Shown: positions 16,977 to 24,792 of the stretch, one piece after another | Numbering within the stretch: the first letter of the stretch is position 1 | How the letters are laid out: every line of letters begins with the position of its first letter | Assembly (NCBI GenBank): GCA_949879025.1 | Contig: CATLBO010000030.1 | Span: 1-33,051 of the forward strand | DNA from: an uncultured Hungatella sp. | GTDB lineage: Bacteria; Bacillota; Clostridia; Lachnospirales; Lachnospiraceae | Direction of reading: 5' to 3' | DNA length: 33,051 nt | Notes under the pieces: generated by a model | The model's input: only the letters and a program-made list of their open reading frames with translations | Database searches by the model: none | Told to the model about the DNA's origin: nothing | Translations under genes and position numbers: made by a program

Positions 16977-17177
16977 CATGCCATACTCCCTTCTTAATTG
17001 CTTCCCTATTGGCCGTTCTGGGCAAATTATCATTACAGTTTTCTTTTATGTTTTCTAATTTCAATTTATATACTTGATTATAAACTATATGCCTGCTGCA
17101 TATAATGTATACTTATATTGAAAATTGAAGGCGGAAGCAGTCCGCTGATTTCGGCCTCTTGATTACCAAAAAACAAA

Positions 17178-17218
17178 GGCGGGCCCATTTGGCATACCTG
17201 AATTTATGCCGCCCATTG
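17178..17218 (-). repeat. Dispersed repeat family 1, short copy C
   Basis: On the minus strand this copy reads GGCGGCAT-AA-ATTCAGG-T-ATGCC-AAATGGGCCC. It matches the left part of the copies at 18974 and 21539. The GGCAT...ATGCC hairpin with loop containing TTCAGG is preserved. It lies beyond the end of the WYL operon and is inverted relative to the copy at the operon's other end. The rest of 16962-17239 shows no gene. Confidence 0.6.
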
Positions 17219-17239
17219 GGTTGCTTTGATTATTATTTC

Positions 17240-17258
17240 AAAACCGCCGTCAGGCGGC
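17240..17258 (-). terminator. Terminator of the three-gene WYL operon
   Basis: On the minus strand CCGCC-TGAC-GGCGG, extended by A-T and G-T pairs to about 8 bp, is followed by TTTT. It lies about 75 bases after the WYL stop codon. Confidence 0.65.
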
Positions 17259-17332
17259 TTATATTCTAACAGGCACATGAAACTCTGCCTGCAGACAGCG
17301 ATTTATTATTTACCGCTGTTGTAGAAATTCCG

Positions 17333-18238
17333 TTAATACATAGAGATTATTTTCCGTGCCTTTTCCTTTAAAATATTTCTTGCCTCAATAGGCTCGATAA
17401 TTTCAACATATTCACCAAAGGAAAGCAGATAAAGAAACGTCCAATCGTTAAGCTGGTATCTGAAAGCTACCTCCAGCGTACCGTCATCTAATCTTTTAAT
17501 ATACTTCTCCTGAAATTCATCATATACTTTATACGCTATCTTTTCTGAGAAGTGCAATATGAATATAGGTGTATTGTATTCTTCCTTATAGGCAGGGGTA
17601 ATGGAAAAATCCTTTGGCAGTTTGCGTTCAAATATTTGATTTGTTATTTGAATTTCCCTTATGCGGGACATTTTATAAGTACGAATATCATTTTTGCGCT
17701 TAGAGTAGGCCACAAGATACCATGCGTGTGATTTGAACACTAATTTTAACGGCTCAACAATCTGATTGGTTATCGCCAATTCTGCATTAAAATAGGTGAA
17801 TGTAATCACATATTTATTGATTATTGCACGTTCTAAAGATGTAATATTATTTCGTTCCTTTTCGGGACTTCCCCAATATGAAAAATCAATTTCCAACCAT
17901 TCAGACTGCAAATTATGACTGAACAATCCAGCAACCTTGTTTAATGATTTGTCTGCATCTGGGTAATTTGACGACTTTAAAATCTGTAATGCCTGAATAA
18001 TATTGTTTTGTTCTTCCTGGGTAAAATAAGACTTGTCCAGTGAAAACCCTTGTAATAAAGACAGCCCTCCGCCATACCCCTTTTGTGACGTAATCGGTAT
18101 GCCTGCAGCTGAAAGTATGTTGATGTCCCTATATATTGTCCGTGTAGAAACGCAAAGTTCTTCTGCCAGTTGTTTTGCTGTTATATTCTCATGCCATAAC
18201 AAGAGAAACACAATTTGAATAAGTCTGTCTATCTGCAT
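17333..18238 (-). CDS. YafY-type HTH and WYL-domain transcriptional regulator
   Basis: The 301-residue regulator has an N-terminal HTH_11 domain (residues 1-60, RLIQIVFLLLWHENITAKQL, then CVSTRTIYRDINILSAAGIP). The WYL domain covers about 130-220 (YFNAELAITNQIVEPLKLVF, then HAWYLVAYSKRKNDIRTYKM). WYL proteins sense ligands such as nucleic acids or small molecules. The start is placed at MQIDRL, 1 base after the stop of the DUF3795 gene, with AGTGGTG upstream. It is the last gene of a coupled operon and probably its regulator. Confidence 0.9.
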   Translation of the reverse strand: MQIDRLIQIVFLLLWHENITAKQLAEELCVSTRTIYRDINILSAAGIPITSQKGYGGGLSLLQGFSLDKSYFTQEEQNNIIQALQILKSSNYPDADKSLNKVAGLFSHNLQSEWLEIDFSYWGSPEKERNNITSLERAIINKYVITFTYFNAELAITNQIVEPLKLVFKSHAWYLVAYSKRKNDIRTYKMSRIREIQITNQIFERKLPKDFSITPAYKEEYNTPIFILHFSEKIAYKVYDEFQEKYIKRLDDGTLEVAFRYQLNDWTFLYLLSFGEYVEIIEPIEARNILKEKARKIISMY

Positions 18239-18239
18239 A

Positions 18240-18587
18240 TCACCACTCTGCATTTTTATATTTTATGGCAAGCTGTTTTAGATTGTTCAGATTATCTGAA
18301 TTATCCTCTAGGTTTTCTTTAAGTGTGGAACAGGGAAATTCACCGCACTGGGCACAGTTTCCATAAGTTTTTTTCATACCGCATATCCTTATTTCACAAT
18401 CCCTGCACATTTTAGGTGACACAGTATCAGAATGACATCCCAAACAATACATATCCTCTTTTGAAAATCTGCAGGTATCAGTTGAATACTCCTTTGCCAG
18501 TTGTATCTGCCTGACTACATTATTTTCGATAGAAGCCAGATAAACAGGACACCCATTACAATTCAATCCGCAATATGCTAAAGCCAT
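18240..18587 (-). CDS. DUF3795 domain protein (small Cys-rich)
   Basis: This 115-residue protein begins LAYCGLNCNGCPVYLAS and carries ten or more cysteines in pairs (CLGCHSD, CRDCEIRICG, CAQCGEFPCS), the layout of DUF3795. It probably binds zinc or an Fe-S cluster; the biochemical role of the family is not established. Its ATG overlaps the previous gene's stop (TAATG) and its stop is 1 base before the WYL start, so the three genes are translationally coupled. Confidence 0.88.
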   Translation of the reverse strand: MALAYCGLNCNGCPVYLASIENNVVRQIQLAKEYSTDTCRFSKEDMYCLGCHSDTVSPKMCRDCEIRICGMKKTYGNCAQCGEFPCSTLKENLEDNSDNLNNLKQLAIKYKNAEW

Positions 18588-18934
18588 TAAAACATACCCT
18601 CCCCTAAATATTTGTCATGGGGAACAATTAAGCACTTTTCCATAGATTTCCAATAGCTGTTGTAAAGATTTTTTTGTGCTGCTCCATAGTTTTCTTTTGT
18701 GTCAAATTCCCAATAAAGCATATACTTAACACTTTTTACAATACGGGTAATTTTAAGGGGTGGCAGCCCCTCTTTAATTTGCTCCATATCTATGTGATAC
18801 CCTCTTTTGGCAAAACGAAGCAGAAGTAATCCCTCCTGTTTTTCCAAAAAGCTTTTAGCTTCAAGCATCAGTGCTTCAAATTCCTCTGCTTTTTGCGGCT
18901 TGACTTGATAAATGCATATTTCAGTAAATGGCAT
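18587..18934 (-). CDS. Small ferredoxin-like-fold protein (ABM/monooxygenase type)
   Basis: The 115-residue protein resembles the antibiotic-biosynthesis-monooxygenase (dimeric alpha-beta barrel) fold: FTEICIYQVKPQKAEEFEAL, then EKQEGLLLLRFAKRG and YMLYWEFDTKENY. Such proteins may be small oxygenases or ligand-binding proteins; no catalytic residue can be assigned. The start at MPFTEIC has AAAGGAGG 7 bases upstream. A longer in-frame reading through repeat copy A (to 19048) exists but starts inside the repeat. It is the first gene of the coupled operon with DUF3795 and the WYL regulator. Confidence 0.75.
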   Translation of the reverse strand: MPFTEICIYQVKPQKAEEFEALMLEAKSFLEKQEGLLLLRFAKRGYHIDMEQIKEGLPPLKITRIVKSVKYMLYWEFDTKENYGAAQKNLYNSYWKSMEKCLIVPHDKYLGEGMF

Positions 18935-18973
18935 ATTTAGATCCTCCTTTGCTTTGAAAGTCCGCCGCCGATT

Positions 18974-19062
18974 AGGCGGCATGCATTCAGGGATGCCAAA
19001 TGCACCCATCTGACTTTCTTGTGTTGTGGTGCGTCCGCTGCCGGGCACATACAGGTTTGTTT
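18974..19062 (+). repeat. Dispersed repeat family 1, copy A
   Basis: The 89-base copy starts AGGCGGCAT and ends GCCGGGCAC-AT-ACAGGTTTG. It aligns without large gaps to the copy at 21539, at about 75% identity. It begins 40 bases upstream of the monooxygenase-like start codon, in the operon leader. Its minus strand is open and reads VPGSGRTTTQESQMGAFGIP, then ECMPP. Confidence 0.75.
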
Positions 19063-19703
19063 TATTATGTACTCTCCAAATCTCTCTTCGCCTGACTTTG
19101 GTACTGGTTTTCCGTCATATTCACCTGAATTTAATTAACGCATGTGCCACATACGCCTCATAAATTTATGCACATCCGGCAAAAATCATCTCGTAAAATC
19201 AGGCACAGAGAAATTATGAGCATACATTATTTTAGCATTAGGAATATGACATCAAGCGTGTCGCATTCCTTTATTTTTTCATAGGACAACAAGATAATAT
19301 ATCTGTTCATATTTTTATGATATTGCCCTTTTTTCTTTTTGCACGCCATTTCAGAAAAATTACATGCCATAATTATATACGGACTTCTGAGCAATTGCAA
19401 CTCAAGAGGTTTTGGAAAGCCGCTGGTATTTATCCCTATCTTCGGTAAATACAATCTGATGCGATTGGAGTATATCTTGCTGCGGATATATTTGTCGGTG
19501 GTACTGTAATAGTCCAAAATCTGCTGTATCTGTCCAATGGACTATGCTGCCTGAAGAAACAGCTGCCCCGCAGGCTGCCGGAACCATGGCAGCGACAGAG
19601 CCTATCATTATAATTTTCACCTTCTTGCTTTTAAATATATGAGGAAAATAATCCGGAAAACGGTTTTATCTTTCTATCCATGTTTCTGTTTCACCATCCT
19701 TGA
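19063..19703. other. Gene-poor interval with possible decayed frames
   Basis: Two overlapping minus-strand frames (about 19227-19517 and 19402-19620) have partly natural composition but no family match or reliable ribosome sites. The second begins with a signal-like MIGSVAAMVPAAC. A promoter-like TTGCAA-N17-TATAAT lies between them on the minus strand near 19370-19400. They are probably pieces of one frameshifted gene. A 12-bp palindrome CATAAATTTATG lies near 19160. Confidence 0.35.
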
Positions 19704-19732
19704 TTGAATGTTATGCAAAACTTTGGTAAAAT
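19704..19732 (+). promoter_or_regulatory. Promoter of the SMI1/KNR4 gene
   Basis: TTGAAT (19704-19709), a 17-base spacer and TAAAAT (19727-19732) precede the start at 19770 by about 38 bases. Confidence 0.6.
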
Positions 19733-19769
19733 GAGCATAAGAAAAAATATATCCATGGAGGAATGACAA

Positions 19770-20447
19770 ATGAGCCAGTTAGAACAATATGATCAGCGAA
19801 TCGCTCGCATTATGTCCAAAATCGAAGCCCTGGGTGACAGAACGTTTACCTTTTCCTGCGGGAAGTGGCCGCCGGTCTGGGAACCGCCTATGAGTGAAGA
19901 GGAGGTTGCCGCCTTTGAAGCAGAAAAGGGAATCCGCCTGCCAGAGGATTACCGCCGCTTTATCACCACCATTGCTGCTTCCGGAAGCCAGCCCTTTTAC
20001 GGCCTGCTGCCCTTACATCAGAAAGAAAGTACCGTGGAACAGCCCTTTCCCTACACTCCAGACCATATCCTCTACTTTCTCCATATGACCGAGGAAGAGA
20101 TGGACGAGTTTTATGACGAGGATATCCCCTTTACTGCTGATAACGGGCTGTTGGCACTGTGTACCGAAGGGGACGGCATGGACAGCGTACTGGTGGTAAA
20201 CAGCAAGGACCCGGATACCTATGGTACCGTCTGGTATTACGACCTGGCCAATGACTGCGGGATTATCCCCATGCGTGACAAGGACACGGGTAAGCTTTTC
20301 CGCTTTCTGGACTGGCTGGAGTATTGGGCGGACCGGACAGCCAGCCTAAAAAGCAAGGAATATTTCAGCTTTTCTGAAACCATACAGCTGCCGGAAGCTC
20401 CGGATAATCCAGACATCATGGGACGGAAAATGGGTTGGATTGAATAA
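19770..20447 (+). CDS. SMI1/KNR4 family protein (possible immunity protein)
   Basis: The 225-residue acidic protein has the SMI1/KNR4 (SUKH) core at about residues 40-185: SEEEVAAFEAEKGIRLPEDY, then RRFITTIAASGSQPFYGLLP, DGMDSVLVVNSKDPDTYGTV and RFLDWLEYWAD. In bacteria this superfamily mostly supplies immunity proteins of polymorphic toxin systems. No toxin gene is visible nearby, so it may be an orphan immunity or a housekeeping relative. The start has ATGGAGGAATG 6 bases upstream and a good promoter. The next gene follows 24 bases later, so the two probably form an operon. Confidence 0.88.
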   Translation: MSQLEQYDQRIARIMSKIEALGDRTFTFSCGKWPPVWEPPMSEEEVAAFEAEKGIRLPEDYRRFITTIAASGSQPFYGLLPLHQKESTVEQPFPYTPDHILYFLHMTEEEMDEFYDEDIPFTADNGLLALCTEGDGMDSVLVVNSKDPDTYGTVWYYDLANDCGIIPMRDKDTGKLFRFLDWLEYWADRTASLKSKEYFSFSETIQLPEAPDNPDIMGRKMGWIE

Positions 20448-20471
20448 GCAGCATAAGGAAAGCATAAAGAA

Positions 20472-20933
20472 TTGAAAATAATTAAAATTGACAAGACTAA
20501 GATTCCGAAGGCTATGGAAATCATAGAAAAAGCCGCTTCCCTTATGGAGGAACGAGATTGTGGACAGGATCTGGAAGTTAAAGAAGAACTGACGAGGCTG
20601 CAAAACAGTTTAAGGAAGCTTTCCGGAAATGAGAAACTGCAGATAAAGGATTTTCAAAGGTATTGGAGTTATGCCAGTTTGGAAACCATGGCGCAAAAGG
20701 CATTAGCGCCTCCACCCTCTATGGACAATATCACGAACGAACAGATTAAAGAAATTATTTTAGGTATTTTAAAACATAGCGAAGCCGAAATGGACTGGTG
20801 GCTGGAGTATCTGACTATCAATACCGGTTTGGCTAATCTGACAGATTATATCTTTTACCCCAATCTTATTGGCCTTGATACACAGGCTGGCCTGGAACAG
20901 ATTGCGGATAAGATTATTGCTGACCGAAAATAG
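20472..20933 (+). CDS. Uncharacterised protein, cotranscribed with the SMI1/KNR4 gene
   Basis: The 153-residue protein is unrecognised. It is helical and charged, with KAMEIIEKAASLMEERDC near the start and a Trp-containing stretch (AEMDWWLEYLTINTGLANLT) near the end. The frame starts with TTG, 9 bases after AAGGAAAG; an internal ATG (MEIIEK, residue 15) is the alternative. Its place 24 bases behind a SMI1/KNR4 gene suggests a second immunity-type protein. A transposase remnant begins 12 bases after its stop. Confidence 0.6.
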   Translation: MKIIKIDKTKIPKAMEIIEKAASLMEERDCGQDLEVKEELTRLQNSLRKLSGNEKLQIKDFQRYWSYASLETMAQKALAPPPSMDNITNEQIKEIILGILKHSEAEMDWWLEYLTINTGLANLTDYIFYPNLIGLDTQAGLEQIADKIIADRK

Positions 20934-20944
20934 AGGAATATTGC

Positions 20945-21245
20945 GTGGATAAAAAATCCAATGGCCTGGACGGTTCCTGCGCTCCCTATAAAACCACCTG
21001 CAGCTCCATGTCCCCCATCCTGCTTCCATTTCCTGCCATTCAGCAGATGTACACTAACGGACATTTCTGCTGTGCCTTCAAGTCCGGCATCGTCACCAAC
21101 GGAATGGGCATCGTAAGGGATATCACCTTTTGCAGCAAAAACTTCCTCAATGCACACCTAGATATTATGGCGGGAAAGGAATCTGCTTCCCCGGATGAGG
21201 ATAAAAATCTTGCTGATGGAAAAACCTTTATTCCTCTGCTGTCCC
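20945..21245 (+). mobile_element. DDE transposase remnant
   Basis: The translated stretch contains IQQMYTNGHFCCAFKSGIVT, then NGMGIVRDITFCSKNFLNAH and ESASPDEDKNLADGKTFIPL. This resembles the central part of IS transposases common in Lachnospiraceae. Both ends of the protein are missing; the open frame runs on into unrelated sequence to 21358. No terminal inverted repeats were found. The interval 21246-21538 has no other gene. Confidence 0.55.
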
Positions 21246-21538
21246 AATGCCCCGGCCCTTCCCATGAAACGCAGAGGCGGCCAGGCGCATCTGCCACCGC
21301 AAAACCATTGCACAAAGCCTTCCTGCAGCGGAGGCCTGGTGCAAATGAGGGATCCTGAAATCAGGTTGTTTTGCAGGCTGCAGGCCCAAGCAAACACCGA
21401 TCTTAACCGCTGCTTTAAATACACACCTAAATCAGCGGTATGCAACAATTAACAGCCTCCGGCTGGCAAACGGTTTCATTTATGGCGGTGCCACGAAGTG
21501 CGGGGAATGGGGTTACTGTAAAAGTCCTGCTGACCACT

Positions 21539-21627
21539 AGGCGGCATAAGTTCAGGGATGCCTCACGTGCCCGCCAGACTTTCATGTGCGGCGGTATGCT
21601 GGCTGCCGGGCACGTGCAGGTTTACTT
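21539..21627 (+). repeat. Dispersed repeat family 1, copy B
   Basis: This copy starts AGGCGGCAT-AAG-TTCAGGG-ATGCC and ends GCCGGGCACGTGCAGGTTTA. Internally CACGTGCCCG and CGGGCACGTG are inverted repeats, giving a second hairpin. It overlaps the 3' end of the DUF5714 gene, supplying its last residues and stop codon. Same orientation as copy A, opposite to copy C. Confidence 0.75.
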
Positions 21628-22306
21628 TAGAAAATGGACAGCGTTTTCCAATACATTGGTTATTTTTTCCGGAATGCCCGCACACTACCTCCTGCTTTTC
21701 CATCTCAATCCTTAAGTTATCTTTCACAAAATCAACAGCCGCAAGGATGGACAAGTAGGAATCCCTTTTACAGCAGCGGGGTCCGCCAACCATCCCTATC
21801 TGTCCCAAAGCCTTTGAAGTCATCAGATGAGAAAGCGCAAAAGGCTCAACAGCCAGCGGTGTAGATTTAGAAATAATCGACACAAACATACCGGCACTGA
21901 TTCCGGCTCCGCAGGCTCCCCAAAAGCCACAAGCCCCACCGGGAACACTTTTCCCCCTGTTCATCATTTCGGCCAATGCCTGCCGCAGATCAATGTCACC
22001 TCCGGCATTTTTATAAGCCGTCAGCAAAGCCGAACCGACCATTACATGATGTTCCGGCCCATGCATATGACAGAATGGCTGCTCCATCATCCTCTCTATA
22101 ATCTCAACCGGATTCTTTGAAACCTCTTTCAGGCACATCCCGATAATGACATCCATTCCGGCAGTATGGCACTCATTACATACATAATGCCCTTTTACGC
22201 ATCTGGTCTTACTTGTCTCCTTCTTATGGCATATGACACACTCCATTACCTCATCTGTCTCCAGATATTCAAGCGGCGCTTTACATATCAAGCATTCTTC
22301 CTTCAT
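21563..22306 (-). CDS. DUF5714 domain protein with repeat-derived C-terminus
   Basis: The 247-residue protein begins with zinc-ribbon-like cysteine pairs (CLICKAPLEY, CVICHKKE, CNECH). The DUF5714 core follows: FCHMHGPEHHVMVGSALLTA, then VPGGACGFWGACGAGISAGM and MVGGPRCCKRDSYLSILAAV, ending CIGKRCPFSK. The family's role is not established; conserved His and Cys suggest a metal or redox enzyme. Residues after CPFSK (VNLHVPGSQHTAAHESLAGT) are encoded by repeat copy B and are not part of the family. The start has AAGGAAGAAGGG upstream and a TATAAT at 22345-22350. Confidence 0.85.
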   Translation of the reverse strand: MKEECLICKAPLEYLETDEVMECVICHKKETSKTRCVKGHYVCNECHTAGMDVIIGMCLKEVSKNPVEIIERMMEQPFCHMHGPEHHVMVGSALLTAYKNAGGDIDLRQALAEMMNRGKSVPGGACGFWGACGAGISAGMFVSIISKSTPLAVEPFALSHLMTSKALGQIGMVGGPRCCKRDSYLSILAAVDFVKDNLRIEMEKQEVVCGHSGKNNQCIGKRCPFSKVNLHVPGSQHTAAHESLAGT

Positions 22307-22540
22307 AAGCGATCCCTTCTTCCTTAACAGTGATTTCTTTCCCCATTATACAGGACATCCCGCCAAAAAGCACCTGTTATTTCTCCTAAAACCCCTTCGA
22401 TGTAAACGGCAACTGGATCATATTCACAATTCCGGACAGCACCGACTCCTCTCTCCATGATGCCCTTCCAGACATTCCCGGAAAAAATTCCCCATGACTG
22501 CACCCCACACTTCTGCCTTATATATTTTTTTGCTTTTCTC

Positions 22541-22975
22541 TTAAACAGACCATAAAATACCAATTCCAAACAGGCTTAAGACAATTCCAAATATCCGGTT
22601 TATATACCGAAAATTCCTCCTCTCCCTCTTCTCTTTGCCAACTTCGCTCTAAAAGACAGCGCTCCCCACCAGAAGTAGGTGCCCAAAAACACACCCAGAA
22701 CCACCATAAGCCCCCCAGCCAAACCATGATCCCCGGTAATACCAGACCAGGAAAAGGCAAACAGAAATGTCAAAACCGTCGCTGGGTTCATGAGCCCAAC
22801 CGCAAAAGAAGACAGAAAGAATGCCGCTTCCCCTTATCCGGGTCCATTCCCGTTCCCATGGCTTTTTCCTTTCCCATCAGAAGCCCCGCTCCCATAAAGA
22901 GGACCAGGCTCCCTCCAAGAAAATTGTAAAGCTCCTCCTGTTTTATGTTTCCTTTTAAGAATCCCGCCCCAAATT
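22541..22975 (-). pseudogene. LysE family exporter, truncated and frameshifted
   Basis: Three frames in order match a LysE-type amino-acid exporter: LYNFLGGSLVLFMGAGLLMG, then FFLSSFAVGLMNPATVLTFL with GVFLGTYFWWGALSF, and last NRIFGIVLSLFGIGILWSV before a stop. At least two frameshifts separate them. The first membrane helices are missing; the tandem 62-bp repeats begin about 45 bases further out. It is divergent from the LysR gene at 23428, the usual arrangement of a LysE exporter with its regulator. The interval 22307-22540 shows no gene. Confidence 0.8.
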
Positions 22976-23020
22976 TCTATTTCCAATGATTGGCCGCTTC
23001 TATCGTTCCTATATGGTATA

Positions 23021-23145
23021 CCTAATGGCGTGAAGCGCCCTCTAATCCCACTAAATCTACATTACGGTATATCTCTTGGTATCCCTTATGGCGCAAAGCC
23101 CCCACCCTTGAAGGAGTCTGCATTACGGTGTGTCCTTTAGATATC
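23021..23145 (+). repeat. Dispersed repeat family 2, two tandem copies of about 62 bp
   Basis: Unit 1 (23021-23083) and unit 2 (23084-23145) are directly adjacent. Both run CCTTATGGCG-NN-AAGC, then TCTGCATTACGGT, and end in KKTATC or AGATATC. A third copy lies at 28506-28567 in the same orientation. There is no spacer structure, so they are not CRISPR. They lie between the broken end of LysE and its former promoter. Confidence 0.75.
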
Positions 23146-23183
23146 ATTCTTACAACAAAACATAGTAAATACTCATATTATAT

Positions 23184-23216
23184 ATTATACCATGCTTGAC
23201 AGCTATGCTGTTTCAC
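23184..23216 (-). promoter_or_regulatory. LysR-type promoter with CTATGC-TG-TTTCAC motif
   Basis: On the minus strand a TATAAT (ATTATA at 23184-23189) lies 13 bases from the motif at 23203-23216. There is no good -35 element, as expected for an activator-dependent promoter. It points towards the LysE remnant. The same motif precedes the genes at 26680 and 28389. Confidence 0.5.
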
Positions 23217-23427
23217 GCTATACTGTCCCTATCATTATCCCTAGTACTGCTTTGCGGAAATTCCGGTGAATGAAGCACTTGCTGTCTATGCCCTCTGCAT
23301 GTCTGCAAAGCTAGAGGCAGGCACCACTGCGCCGTCGTTTTGCAGACGCACAGATGCCGCAGACATCTGGCACTTTCTTCACCGTTATTTCCACAAGCCA
23401 GTACTAGACAGAAAGGAGACTGCCTCC

Positions 23428-24315
23428 ATGGAACTGAGAGTCCTTCAATATTTCCTTGCCGTCACCCGGGAACAGAGTATTTCCGGCGCAGCAGAATCCC
23501 TCCACTTATCCCAGCCCACCCTTTCCAGACAGCTGAAAGAACTGGAAGAAGAACTGGGAAAACAGCTGTTTATCCGTGGAAACCGCCGCATTTCCCTGAC
23601 CGAAGAAGGCATGATCCTGCGCAAGCGGGCGGAAGAGGTTATGGACTTAATCCACAAGACCCGGCAGGAAATATCCGTCACAGACCATGGCATATCCGGA
23701 GACGTCTTCATCGGCGCCGGGGAGACAGACGGGGTGCGGCTCCTGGCCTGCGCCGCCAGGAAACTGCAGGAATCCTATCCGGATATCCGCTATCACATTG
23801 CCAGCGGCGATACCACGGATGTGCTGGAAAATCTTGATAAAGGGCTCATTGATTTCGGCCTTCTTTTCAGCGCCGTGGACACGTCCAAATATGACTCTAT
23901 ACGCTTTCCCGTCAAAGACGCCTACGGCATTCTCATGAGAAAAGACAGCCCCCTGGCCGGGAAAGATTTCCTCACGCCTGAAGATCTGCTGGACAAACCC
24001 CTGATCTTCAACCGCAACACTAAGGACGGGGATCTGCTCATGTCCTGGCTGAACAGGAGCCTTTCTGAGATCCACACGGCGGCCACCTACAATCTGCTGT
24101 TTAATGCCTCCCTCATGGTGGAAGAAGGTCTGGGATACGCCTTTGCCCTGGACAAGATCGTCCATGTGACAGAAAACAGCAGCCTCCTGTTTAAGCCCTT
24201 ATCCCCTGCCATACATGCTGAAATGAACCTGATCTGGAAAAAATATCAGTTCTTTTCCAAGGCTGCCCAGAAATTCTTAGAAGAGATCACCTCCGTGGTG
24301 ACGGGGCAATCCTAA
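23428..24315 (+). CDS. LysR family transcriptional regulator
   Basis: The 295-residue length is normal for the family. The helix-turn-helix lies at residues 1-60 (MELRVLQYFLAVTREQSISG, then LHLSQPTLSRQLKELEEELG). The periplasmic-binding-like effector domain starts near residue 90 (GDVFIGAGETDGVRLLACAA). The start has AAGGAG 10 bases upstream; an in-frame extension to 23266 has no ribosome site. It faces away from a decayed LysE exporter across a promoter carrying CTATGC-TG-TTTCAC. The same motif lies upstream of the MATE operon and the DUF3737 gene, so it probably regulates these. Confidence 0.93.
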   Translation: MELRVLQYFLAVTREQSISGAAESLHLSQPTLSRQLKELEEELGKQLFIRGNRRISLTEEGMILRKRAEEVMDLIHKTRQEISVTDHGISGDVFIGAGETDGVRLLACAARKLQESYPDIRYHIASGDTTDVLENLDKGLIDFGLLFSAVDTSKYDSIRFPVKDAYGILMRKDSPLAGKDFLTPEDLLDKPLIFNRNTKDGDLLMSWLNRSLSEIHTAATYNLLFNASLMVEEGLGYAFALDKIVHVTENSSLLFKPLSPAIHAEMNLIWKKYQFFSKAAQKFLEEITSVVTGQS

Positions 24316-24388
24316 GAATGCCTTGCGCCTGCCCTTATATACGAACACCACTCCCCTTACCGAAATGTCACCGTAACATTTCCCCGCC

Positions 24389-24775
24389 CTAAAGCGCCGC
24401 CTCAAATTCCTGGGAGCCGACTTGAATCGTAATCGGCAGCATAGCATCTCCTTTTTTGTCTTTTTGTTCTTCTGTTCTTGTCATCACAGTATTGTTCTCC
24501 ACCCATGCCCTGTCTGCATTTACCCGGTATCCGTCCGGAGTTACCGTATCAGACGCCATCCAGCCCTCCTGGTCAAAATAATAACATTCCGCCGTGCCGT
24601 CCCTATTTCCGTCCAGCCAGTACCAGCCAGAAGCCGCACAACCTCCGTCCTCATTCTCATACCGCCACCTCTGCCCACTGGTGCTGTCTTCCTGCCTCCA
24701 TCCTGCCCCAAATGCTGCCTGGGAAATAAGGAGAGAACCAAGAACCACAGACCATGCCAGTCTCCACTTTCTCAA
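24389..24775 (-). CDS. Secreted protein with cell-wall-binding-like repeats, C-terminally truncated
   Basis: The 128-residue protein has a signal peptide (residues 1-23, RLAWSVVLGSLLISQAAFGA). Two Trp/Tyr-rich segments resemble cell-wall-binding repeats (SGWYWLDGNRDGTAECYYFD, then QEGWMASDTVTPDGYRVNAD). The tail ITIQVGSQEFEAAL looks like the first strand of a cyclophilin-like domain, cut off by a TAG. The start is TTG, 6 bases after AGGG, and 17 bases past the flavodoxin stop, so it is third in the operon. It may be a truncated surface protein. The same domain type is encoded at 26895. Confidence 0.65.
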   Translation of the reverse strand: MRKWRLAWSVVLGSLLISQAAFGAGWRQEDSTSGQRWRYENEDGGCAASGWYWLDGNRDGTAECYYFDQEGWMASDTVTPDGYRVNADRAWVENNTVMTRTEEQKDKKGDAMLPITIQVGSQEFEAAL

Positions 24776-24792
24776 AAAATCCCTGCTTACTC

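Noticed and set aside
19227..19620. Two minus-strand frames as real genes
   Set aside because: They overlap in different frames, lack good ribosome sites and match no family; kept only as a possible decayed gene.
21246..21358. Continuation of the transposase frame
   Set aside because: The sequence after FIPLL turns Arg/Pro/Gly-rich and unlike any transposase; it is probably out-of-frame readthrough.
23021..23145. Tandem units as a small CRISPR array
   Set aside because: The two units are directly adjacent with no spacer, are 62 bases long and only partly identical, and no cas gene is nearby.
24360..24380. GAAATGT/ACATTTC hairpin as a terminator between the LysR gene and the secreted protein
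   Set aside because: A 7-bp stem with no T run on either strand is too weak to call.
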